Origin: Blasia pusilla
Taxonomy: Eukaryota; Marchantiophyta; Marchantiopsida; Blasiales
Length of the DNA stretch: 64,000 bases
Direction: 5' to 3'
Assembly (NCBI GenBank): GCA_050084515.1
Contig: CM114271.1
Coordinates: forward strand, 26,598,001-26,662,000
Below the pieces are notes generated by a model that was not told the origin of the DNA, made no database searches, and worked only from the letters and a program-made list of their open reading frames with translations. Numbering within the stretch: the stretch's first letter is position 1; each line of letters starts with the position of its first letter. Made by a program: the position numbers and the translations under genes. Shown here piece by piece: positions 24,201 to 33,930 of this stretch.

Positions 24201-27200
24201 CACAGATTGTAGCTTTGTCTCTGTTGTGAGAAACCAGTAAGAGTCAATTAAAGATGTCGAAATTCAGAGGGTAGAATAAAATCAGATCTTACAGAGTAAG
24301 GCACAGGAAGGTAATTTCCTCTAATCAAACTTGAGAAGTTAATAAGAGGCTGACAACCCAGAGGCCCAAAGAACAGGAGAGTTTGTCATGTTAGATAAAT
24401 ACATTTTAGATAAAGGTGTTCGACTTAAAATGTGTTAAAGGAACTACCTAAATGCTGCTACTCTTAGCAGTCCGACATCTAAGCTAAAAGGGTCACTTGG
24501 CCACTTGGTCAGCTGGCCACTTGGTCACTTGGTCACTTGGCCACTTGGTCACATGGCCACTTGGTCAGTTGGCTACTTGCCCACTTGGTCAGTTGGCTAC
24601 TTGCCCACTTGGTCAGTTGGCTACTTGGCCACTTGGACACTTGGCTACTTGGCCACTTGGTCACTTGGCCACTTGGTCACTTTGCCACTCAGACTATCTT
24701 GTCTCTAGCCAATATCCAGATTAGTATATAATCTGGGGCTTGAATAAACATCAGGCTTGAAGTTCTCCATTAAGCTTAGTCGCAGCTTTACCATTGTATC
24801 ATTACCATTGTGTCTACATCTCTCATATAGTTTAACATGTCAGTGGTAAACAATCACCATCAACAGTTGCAGTCACCAAGAGAAAAGCACCCACAACTCT
24901 TCTGCAAGAATTGTATTTCTCTGTGATTGATCCCCATCACTCACACCACAGGATTGAATGGCGCCCCATCCATGGGGATACAATCCTACCTCGAAATTTG
25001 ATTTGACCACACATGGATTCCCCTAAGAAACATGGTTTCCTTCATCACAGTATTCCAGACAAGCCACCTGCCTACTATGTTTGATCTGTCTCTACGTTTA
25101 ATCCTGAGCCAACTATGAGTGTTTGAGACAGATGCAACACACATGAACCAGTTATAATGATGCCCCAGTTCAAACGTGTACCCCCAATATTTGGACGTGA
25201 TGATCTGGATGTATACATCTTAACCATGCACATAATGTATATCTTAACCATGCACATAATGTATAATTAAGAATCAAGAGAGAAACGTGGCCCCTATTTA
25301 GCAAGCAGAAGTGTTGGTGTTCTAAACAAAGCCAGATGCTACTCCCTTCAACATGGCTCCAAGCTTCTATAAGGGCTGCCTCCCATGGACTCTGGGACCA
25401 TTGTACCCACATGACAGTCCCAAAAAAAGATTCCGTACACCAAACGGTAAATGGATACCGGTGAGATTAGTCCAGAATCTGACATTATTAGTCTGGCATA
25501 CGAATTTTGGGGGGGTTGTGGAACTGATTTCCGTGCTAGTGCCCAGTTTTTTTAGGCGTGGAACTCCTCACGACCCCCATGGTCACGAGGACACAATGGT
25601 TTCAGGGTGCCCATGGGAGGCAGCCCTAAATCACGGTATAAGTAACAGAATTTGAAAAGGAACAAGTCCTTGGAGAGCACGCAAGCACCATTCCCTTGAC
25701 ATCAGACGATAGAAAGGTCGAGTTATGATCAGATGTAGGATGAAGCTTTGTAAGTCAGAATAACTCACGACCAAATTCCTCGTGCACCATTTGTTTCTCC
25801 CATAACATGATGTAGTAAGACATATCCAGTGCCCGGAGTGTGAACACTAGACTGCATAAACATACAGACAACACATTATGATAAAATCTCCTCCACTTCT
25901 TATATCCATTCCATTCCATTGCTAGGGTCCCCACAATCGGAGTTTCTCAGCTTTCTAGAAGAGAGGCTACTGTTTCCACGTTGATCTTAACCCCTCGCTG
26001 ACCTTTGCCTATGTATTTGACAATATACCAGAGAGCAGTAAGCCTCTGATGATGGGGAAGCTAGGACAATGGACTTCACAGTGACTAGTAAGAAATTTAC
26101 AAAAGCAAGATTCGTCCTCTATTTGGACAAGGATGCCCATGTCACATCTGAGACAAGTAATTCAAAGCATACTGTAGGCTGACTCAAAGAGTGTGATATG
26201 CAAAGAAAAGTTAGAATATGTTGTAAAACATAGTAACTTGGAGTTTACTATAGTGAAAAGTAACTGATAGAATTACTATAGTAACTTAGTGTTTTACCAC
26301 AGTAAATAGTAATTTCTTGTTACCATAGAGTTACCTCAGTAATTCTGAGAATTACTATGGGCGGCAGGCCCTAACCCTAAAAACCCTAAAACTTAGAAAC
26401 TCATTCTCTTGGCTGTATATAACCCTCTGAGGGTGCCCTGCGAATTTACATTCTCTTACACCTTTCTGGACACAACTCTCTGAGCTGAGGAGCTGATTGA
26501 GAAGCACTGAGTGTGCTTTGCTTACCTGAGTGGATTGTGCTTCTGACCTTAGTAGTTCAGTGTGCTGCTGCTTACAGACTGAGAGGTCTGCTGACTTGAG
26601 GAGTTCAGTGAGTCTTGTGATACAAGGTGTATCACAAGACTAACCTGTACTAGTACAAGGTGTAGTACTAACCTGAGTGGTTGCTATTGAGATGTCTACT
26701 GCTGCTAACCTGAGTGGTTGCTATTGCACTAAGTGTGCTTGTAATAGCTAGGTTGTAGAGAAACTCTGATTCTAAAAGAATATTACAAACCATTGTTCCA
26801 ATGACAGCATCAGTGGCCAATGTTGCCTTAAGGACATCCGACTGCAAAAAAAACAAGAAGTGAGAACCAGACATTTAGTGGTCAGATGTCCATTAATACT
26901 TGTCAGCCCAACAGATTGAATTTTTCTGGCAATTTCATGCATCCTAGACAAGCATGATAAACAAAGTCTCATCTCAAACCTCTCTATTACAGAGTTAAAG
27001 GAAGCATCACCTCAAACCAACCATCAAGAACTTTTGAAGCTGGAGCAAGCAGCAGCTCCATGAGGGCCCTACGCACATCAAGTATATGTAAATAAATTGC
27101 TACTAGCACATCCTGAGAACCTGGATCAATAAACAGGGACAGCACTGAAGGTGCAAGATCGAGCCCACCTGGGAAGACAGTCCGCCCCAAATTTCCGCCC

Positions 27201-29179
27201 AAATTTCGTATTTCAAAGCAAACAACGAAGTGATTGGCCAACCATGCTGGACACTATTTGAAAGTTCTGCACGTGGCCAACTCTCAACCTAAACCCCCCA
27301 GTTCTTTAGCCCTTGGTTGTCCTTGGGCTGCACAAGGTTCCCTATCATGCTCTCATCCTCATCCAAGGATGAGTTCCCTTCTCAGTCTTCCATTAAGAGG
27401 TTCACATGTGAGGTTGTGTAATCCAGTGCACACCAACAAGTTTCTGTATGGTTCTCCTGTTTCTTTCCTGTCTTTATTTCTCAGAATGAATGTGGAAAAA
27501 CGGAAAGCTCCATCAAGATCCCACCAGATTATTTGTTTGTAAACCTTTTACTGGTATATCAAGCTCAGCCCACATTTCACAGGGCACGAGCCTTGGTTTA
27601 CTCTAAAAAAAATGATAGAAACTGAAACTTCCTCACCAAATGGGGCTGGCTGTTACGTCCTCCAAATCCTTCCACGCAATCACACAGATAAGAGCTGAGA
27701 AACAATTACCGCATACTTACATAATTTCTGACTGCCCAGCTGCTGCCATACGTTGCAAAAGTCCAGAGAGCACTTTTGTTTTAGAGACCCCATGCCGCAA
27801 CTTTCCTTGCCAAGATTGACCTCTTGACCCTTTCTCTGGAGGAACAGTATCGAGAAGAGGGTCCATGATATCACAGAAACTTTCCAACTGCTGTATATAC
27901 CTGCCCAGCACCTTCACTGTTAGTCATGTTCACAAATTTCCGGAAAATTTGCCTACGGCAAGGTGATATCTTGCGAAAAAGATGATGCAGGGAGAAACAC
28001 CCTGATTCAATTTTCAAAGTTTTCTCTTCTAGGAACGTGAGAAGACATTCATCTATGCATTTCAGAAAATATTAGCCTACAGCACTAATCGACATCCAAA
28101 AAGTAGAGATTTTGTACCGAGAATAAGCAGCCGCATCACTTTTCGAAAACTTGGAAATTTCTGACCGATTCAAATTCATGTCAGAACCCATCAACAGAAA
28201 CTTTCCATCCAGAGTTGGGGTGAACGAGGACGGATTTCGAGGTAGGAGTTTTAAACCATGCTTGTGAAGAGCTAGATCCCTGGCAATTGAAATGCTACAT
28301 TAGTAACGTGCATGATGCTGATAAGTGCGTACACCTTATCGCAGGTGCAAAAATCACTTCAAATCACTGCCAACCGAGAGCCATATCTTGTAGAAAAAGG
28401 TGAGAGTTCAAAGAAGAACGTAGAAATTATTCTTATCTTCTGAGGGGACAAAAATAAGTTTGGTGTAATTCATCCAGACCTTATGATAGTTGGGCGAAGG
28501 AGACTTTGTACATAACTGGCACGGGAAAATTTGAAACCTGGAATGATCTCTTCCGTAACAGCAGCACCTCCGAGTACAGGCCGCCTCTCTAGAACGACTA
28601 CTTTAAGGCCTGCACGGGCCAAGTAGGCCGCTGAAGTAAGCCCATTATGCCCACCTCCGACGACGATTGCATCCCATTTTCTGCAACCAAAGAAAGTTTA
28701 CATTTCAAGTTCATGTCGAGCAGCCATGTAACAACCGGAAATGCACTCTAATTCTAGATGGCCTGCACCATGTTAAGTATAATCTGAGCATTTATAATGC
28801 TACTGATCAAGGCTACAGAATTACTCCTATGACCACGGAATTTCAAAGCTGTGAAGATGTTTCACGTACAAGAGTTGCCTTCGGCTAATCCAAAATCCGT
28901 ATTTAAGTGAGAAAAAATATTTAATTGTATCCACCAGTGCCAACACGACCGGGCAGCTCTCCAGAGCTGTAAAGTTTCATATGCTACTGAGGATCAGAAC
29001 TTCAGAGATTCATAACTATGGAGGAAACTTTTAGGAGCTTACTCTTTGGCAAGCCAAGCAGTGCCTTCGACCTTAGCATCGGCAGAAATGGAACGATGCC
29101 GATTCACGCATCTTACACTGTATCCTATCTTTGATTGCAAATAGACAGCACGCCAGCAGCTCCATTTCGACCCGACCAT
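12281..29179 (-). CDS. PYROXD2: PYROXD2-type FAD-dependent oxidoreductase, 18 exons
   Basis: A flavoprotein of the phytoene-desaturase-like amine oxidase family (human PYROXD2; one plant orthologue, At5g49555). Exons in order of transcription: 29043-29179, 28480-28680, 28118-28279, 27721-27900, 27011-27068, 26791-26841, 25769-25851, 23256-23343, 15922-16029, 15729-15797, 15169-15284, 14505-14617, 14394-14443, 14292-14340, 14169-14197, 13340-13460, 12634-12700, 12281-12413. All phases agree: 1815 nt, about 604 residues (human about 581). FAD site GGGHNG at residues 54-59 with the ribose-binding Glu at 77 (VVLERR). Other family motifs: [81 protein letters not shown], and the C-terminal FAD motif [20 protein letters not shown]. 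The first ~35 residues are rich in Arg/Lys without acids, like a mitochondrial presequence. Exons 13 and 14 match the family poorly. Confidence 0.9.
16678..17018 (+). repeat. 5' LTR of the Copia element
   Basis: 341 bp, near-identical to 21542-21881. It starts GGTTGGAAATT where the 3' LTR starts TGTTGGAAATT, so its terminal TG has mutated to GG. It ends CTCACA directly before the PBS. Confidence 0.93.
17225..21521 (+). pseudogene. Copia gag-pol polyprotein, multiply broken
   Basis: It begins at ATG 17225 ([10 protein letters not shown]). Domains in order: gag to a zinc knuckle [10 protein letters not shown] whose last Cys is Phe; protease [11 protein letters not shown] near 18220; GAG-pre-integrase (H.GLGH); integrase with [15 protein letters not shown] and SDNGGEY plus PQQNGVSE; reverse transcriptase with ALYVDDTVI near 20540; RNase H with STSGFCFLL and STESEYIA, then [11 protein letters not shown]. 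Breaks: stop at 17459-17461, frameshift near 17700-17760, frameshifts near 18140 and 18440, integrase frameshift near 19150-19220, stop at 19904-19906, stop at 20111-20113 replacing Lys in WVFKIK, frameshift near 21300. It cannot make a working polyprotein. Confidence 0.93.
21542..21881 (+). repeat. 3' LTR of the Copia element
   Basis: 340 bp, starts TGTTGG and ends CTCACA, followed by the target duplication TGTAG. It aligns along its whole length with 16678-17018. Confidence 0.93.
24494..24685. repeat. Octamer minisatellite CACTTGGY, about 24 units
   Basis: A tandem array of the 8-mer CACTTGGT/C with single-base variants (CAGTTGGC, TACTTGCC, CACATGGC). Three octamers form a 24-bp higher-order unit that repeats at 24558-24630. 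It lies in intron 7 of the oxidoreductase gene. All three plus frames are open with a repeating WPLGHLVT-like peptide, which follows from an 8-bp period without stops and is not evidence of a protein. Confidence 0.93.
25372..25627. mobile_element. Inverted-repeat element in intron 7 (hAT-like termini?)
   Basis: AGGGCTGCCTCCCATGG at 25372-25388 is perfectly inverted at 25611-25627. The similarity continues inwards for about 45 bp with mismatches and a 2-nt gap (ACCATTGT is shared). The right end reads CAGCCCTA, which on the other strand gives TAGGGCTG, a hAT-like start. No clear target duplication was found. Confidence 0.5.
26220..26776. mobile_element. Candidate inserted element in intron 6 (solo-LTR-like)
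   Basis: About 557 bp bounded by the direct repeat AGAATAT (26213-26219 and 26777-26783). It contains a TATA-like GTATATAACC, a transcript-start-like region and internal repeats (CTAACCTGAGTGGTTGCTAT twice). It starts within about 15 nt of the exon 6 donor. The ends are not a clean TG...CA pair, so solo LTR, TRIM or another element class are all open. Confidence 0.4.
26611..26641. repeat. Perfect 14-bp hairpin
   Basis: AGTCTTGTGATACA and its exact reverse complement, separated by AGG. It is inside the candidate element 26220-26776 and may be part of its regulatory or packaging sequence. Confidence 0.7.
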
Positions 29180-31209
29180 CGCTAACCTTTCACCCTCAAA
29201 TATCCATAATTCACGCATGCGTTAGCACGGCTGCATTCTGTAATGTTACAACAAGGATGACAAAGAAACTGACCAAATTTTCTATGAGTTTCACTCTTGT
29301 CAGGTTCTTCATATCAATTCACTAATAGTGAGAAGATCCTAACCAAACTATAACCTCTCTCAATCTATCGGCATGGCTGGGTGTAATCCACAAGACTGTA
29401 GAAGTCCCGACACAGCCCTAGAATGTCGGGACAACCTGTTCTTTACGTACTCCTCTACTTATATGCGTGAACTTTGAGTGCGCGACAGAGAAATACCCCC
29501 GACACAGTTGCTCATTGTTGAAGTCGAAAAGTTGTGGTGAGCTTGCGATGTCAGATTTGGTGCGATGGTTGGTAAGTGTGGACTCGCATTCATTATTTTT
29601 TTTGATGCAATGAAACTAGTTGAAGAATCGGAGACCTCCCCGCCTTTCGATCCTAGGTTTCTTCCTACTAGCGATGGGAATGATTATGGGGTAGAGAGTA
29701 GGCTCGTGGAGTGAGCCCTTCGGTAACTCCACACTTCTATGAAAATACTATGTTGGGCATTCCGATGGTCGTCATCAACAAGTACTAGTAACGTGCCCGC
29801 GCCAAGCAGCTTTTGTTAGTACCTGAGAAGGAAATAATGAAACCAGTGTGCGACGGAAGGGGGTGAACTCGATGAGAAGAGAGTAGTTAGTTCATAACTA
29901 ATAATGATGGGACAGAATATTTCAAACACAAAAATGTTTGTAAATAAAAAGGCACTTTTCAATAATAATATGATTAAATATGCTTTAGATTGAAGTGCAT
30001 GGTTAGAAAAGGTGGATTGTGGGAAATGATATGTGGTGGAGAATTGAAATTTAATTTGTATGTTTACATGTCAAAAGAATTGAATGAAAAATGATGTGCC
30101 CATCTAACATTTTTAGGATGGAGGAGTTTGGTGGTTAGTTGTGTAGTATTTCTAAGGAGTGTGAAAATGCATTACGATATGGAGAACTTAGAATGGATAT
30201 AGGAAATGGATAGAGGAGGTGGAATTTTATAAGCGGAAAGAATTATCACATTTTGTGACTGGATGCACAAATTGATCGGGTTGAAAGAAGGCATGTAGAA
30301 GCTCGAATGAAGGATTGAAAAGTTTGCAATCGAAGTTATTGTATGAGTGCATATTGAAGTGAGTAGTCGTTCCATTTTTATTTGCACATTAATGTGCGAG
30401 GTCATATGAGATTGATGTTGATCCATATCACAGTGTGGATGGAGCTGGCTAAAATTGAAGAGAGGTAGTAAGACAAGTGGTGTGAAGCAATATAGAAAAT
30501 AGTAGAAAATAAAAAATAATGGAAATAGTGAGTGGAATATATTATGGGTATATTTGAAACTCCAATCTAATGAAAATTTAGAGGAGTTTAGGAATAGATC
30601 AAAAGTTTGGTTTTTCAAAAATATTTCCTCGTAAGAGTTATAATGCCTAGCTATGTAGTATCACTTGCGCAAGAGAGTAAATTATATTAGCCTGTAGTGA
30701 GAGTTTAGGATCATCAACATAGAGTGTTTGTACTTTCTTGGGAAAATATTTGAAATATGCACTAGCGTCTTTCAACATGTCAATAAGAAATGACACTTGG
30801 GACACATGAGTGTATATATATCTCTTCATAAAGAATGTTGAAATCAGAATTCTACTTCTCTCAAATCTCACTTTTAAAATTTTAAAAGCATAGAAAGATA
30901 GTAGATCCCACTAAACCATGTATATGAGGGTAATCACTTACGAAATGAATTGCATGCAAAACTAGTCTACAACTTCTATTGAGAATTAGGTGCTTGGCAA
31001 AGCAACACCTTATTAGAATAGACAAGACTTGAAGAGAGGTCGTCGAAACCAAGATGCATGATTATGAGGTAGATTGGCTCTTTGAGCATTCTCCACACCA
31101 ATACACATTCCTTCTTAGTTGACTAAGGCAACAATAGGGTTCGGGTATGTAGGAACTAATCTCAAGACATATTGCCTTAGAGGGCAAGAGTAGAAGTGAA
31201 TCAAAGAAG

Positions 31210-31212
<3 letters not shown>
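29180..31212. other. Upstream flank of the oxidoreductase gene, then AT-rich intergenic
   Basis: 29180-29600 should hold the promoter and leader of the minus-strand oxidoreductase gene. A 9-bp inverted repeat GTCCCGACA/TGTCGGGAC lies at about 29407-29435. Beyond that the DNA is AT-rich; the open frame at 30172-30618 on the minus strand is a compositional artefact with no domain. Confidence 0.5.

Positions 31213-31249
<37 letters not shown>
31213..31249. repeat. (GA)n microsatellite
   Basis: An uninterrupted GA run of 37 bases. Confidence 0.95.
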
Positions 31250-31253
<4 letters not shown>

Positions 31254-31539
31254 TAGAAGGAGCTAGCTGAAGGGAAGATGGAAGGACCAGCACAACATGA
31301 GCAGACCAGCACACCATGCATAAGCCAACACACTATGGGCAAGTCAACACATCAAGCGAGCACACTATCACCACAATTACCATAACCAAAACTAACAAGA
31401 ATGGTTAAGAAATAACTAGTAATCTAATTAAACTAGGAGATTTTTAACCATGGTGAACTTCCAACCATGATTTGTAGAACTAACCATAGTTAAAACTAAA
31501 TTTAAAAAATTAAAATAAAGGAAAGGTTTAGAATAGCAA

Positions 31540-33930
31540 AAAAATTTATATGGAATCCTAACACTCCCACCCAAGGAAAATTTGTAATCCCAATCTTGCT
31601 CAAGCATTTTGTATGCTTGATAGATGACAATGATTTGGTGAGGAAATTAACTGCCACATCTTCAGTCCCAATAAACCTTATGTCAATCTCAATCCCCATC
31701 AGATCTCTGATGAAGTGGTGAAGAACGTTGATATGCGCATGCTTAATTCTCACATGATGAATTGGATTATTGCAAAGTGCAATAATTTCTTGATTATCTC
31801 TACAGAAAATTGTAGGTCCTCTCGATATTGGAGAGAAAGTAAGGAAGCCACAAATTTCAAATTTTAACTCCCACTGTAAGTGATATGTCTCTTCTGGTAC
31901 AAATAGCAAGATAAGGAACCATAGACATATCTTCAATCTCCTTCTCAGATTTAGCACACATGGACTTGTAAAGTTTTAGGCTTGGTTCCATAGTAGTAGA
32001 AATAGGCTTATAATCACTCAATCTAAACTTTGCTACGATACTCTTCGTGAAATTATATTGATGAATTGTGATGGTACTAGCCAAGAAATCCCTTGTTGTA
32101 TTGATTCCTAAGAGAGCCTTGGAAGCTCCCAAATCAACCATCTCAAAAGCCTCTTGTAGCCCACGCTTCTGCTCTTGGAAACGGGTGCAAACGTCTCCTT
32201 GAAGTCAAGTCCTTCAATTTGACTAAAGCCTTTCACCATAAGTCTAGCTTTGTACTTGAGGACTTGATAATCTTGATCCCTCTTGGTCTTGTAGACCTAC
32301 TTACTTCCGACAATCTTCCGGATGCGGGGCAGATTGACCATTTCCCAAGTGTGATTTGATTCATGAGACTTGAGCTTTTGCTTCACAGCTTTCTCCCACT
32401 ACTCCCAATCAACACTCTCTTGTGCCTCCTTTTAAGATGTAGGGTTAGCTTCTTGAAGATCTATAGTACAGTCTAACCCGACATTGAATTGAGAGCACAA
32501 ATCTATAAGTTTTTGTTGCTAATTTAATTTTGGGTGTTTTGAATCAAGAATTCTTGATCAAATCCCAACCTCACAATTTTTTAGTTGTCTTGTTGGACCT
32601 TTGGACTATTTATGGCTCCTTAGCAATATTGTCACTTCTTTGCTACACAACTTCCTCAAGGGGAATGACAACTTTAGCGGTAAGTCCTTCATCAACCCGC
32701 ATAGAAGTAGAGGAGAGATCTGTATTTTCTTCATTCACTTCGGAATCTTCAAGCATATACTCAAGAGTAGTAATTGGATTGGCAATTGACTCCTCAAACA
32801 TAGAAGTTGGAACTTGATTTTCATTGAAGATGAAAGATGTAGGGTTAGATTCATGAAGATCTATAGCAGAGTCTAACACAACATTGAATTTGGAGCATAA
32901 ATCTATGAGTTGTTGTAGCTGACTTAATTTTGTGTGTTTTGAATTCTTGATCTGCATTTTCTTCACTCACTTCAAAATCTTCATGCACATAATCAAGATT
33001 TGTAATTGGATTGGCAACTGGCTCCTCATACACAAAAGTTGGAACTTTAATTACATTGAAGATAATATCCATGCTCTTGATAATCTTCTTGGTGGCAAGG
33101 TTGTACATACGATACCCCCTACAATCTGGCAGAAGGCCAAGATGAATGCAGCTCAAAGATCTAGGATTTAATTTCTTTCTTTGATCCTTAGGAATAAGAA
33201 GAAAAGCTTCAACACCAAACACTCGAACCATAGACATACCAAGATGTCTTCCTGACCATGCCTCTTTATGGGTTTTGACTGCTTGAGCTATGGTAGGAAT
33301 AAGATTATATAGGAGATTTGCAGACATGGTTGCCTTAAGCCAAAATGCTTTGCTTAACTTAGAATCAGCAAGTATGTCATTGGTCTTGGTGACAAGCGTA
33401 AGTTTTATTCTCTCTGCCACTCCACTGCCATTATTTAGAAATATCTCTTGCTGAAGATTGAGGTATGATCCCTTTTTCAACAAGACATTTTACAAACTCT
33501 TGGATGAAGAATTCTTGACCTCCACTTTATTTAAAAATCTTGACTTTCTTCCCAATTTGAGTTTCTCCCCAATCAACTAATGCTTTGAACTTGTGTGTAA
33601 CTTCTCCCTTTAGTTTGAGGCGGAACACAAAATATTTCCTTGTACAATCATCAAAAAACATAGACATAATATAAGGCATCTCCAAGGGACTTAATCTTGT
33701 AAGGACCATAGACATCACTGTGGATCAAGCCAAGCTTGGGCTCAAAGCTAAACTTCAATGATGTAGGAAAGCTTCTCTTGTTGTGTTTTCTCTTGATGTA
33801 GAATACATAGAAAAATTTGATAAGAAACAATGAACTTTGTATCTGTGGTAAGTTGTTAAAGATGCCTCATACCTTCTGCACTTAAATGCTCCAACCTTCT
33901 ATGCTAGAATAGGAAAGTTTACTCAACTTT
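31540..33930 (-). pseudogene. Copia pol relic with deletions and a duplication
   Basis: Minus-strand pieces in element order: a degenerate GAG-pre-integrase (HLSAEGMRHL, around 33890), integrase core (YIMSMFFDDCTRKYFV, 33527-33718), integrase C-terminus (GSGVAERIKLTL to VFGVEAFLL and SLSCIHLGLL, 32851-33483), a tail of reverse transcriptase (KALLGINTTRDFL, SDYKPISTTMEP, 31857-32141), and the RNase H end (CRDNQEIIALCNNP, RIKHAHINVLHHFI, 31560-31830). Most of the reverse transcriptase, including the YVDD region, is missing. The linker after integrase is duplicated in tandem. No LTR pair was found. Confidence 0.85.
32434..33060 (-). repeat. Tandem duplication within the Copia relic
   Basis: 32434-32560 plus 32718-32833 corresponds to 32834-33060: shared AAGATGTAGGGTTAG, then TCTAACNCNACATTGAATT, then TTTTCTTCANTCACTTC, then TAATTGGATTGGCAA. 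The first copy carries about 160 bp that the second lacks. Confidence 0.75.

Noticed and set aside
24497-24731. Three overlapping plus-strand open frames with WPLGHLVT repeats
   Set aside because: They are the three frames of an 8-bp tandem repeat without stops inside an intron, not proteins.
25170-25412. Minus-strand frame with [15 protein letters not shown] as a possible exon 8
   Set aside because: It lies in the inverted-repeat element; the true exon with [10 protein letters not shown] is at 23256-23343.
30172-30618. 148-codon minus-strand frame rich in Phe/Ser/Ile
   Set aside because: AT-driven composition, no motif, no splice or gene context.
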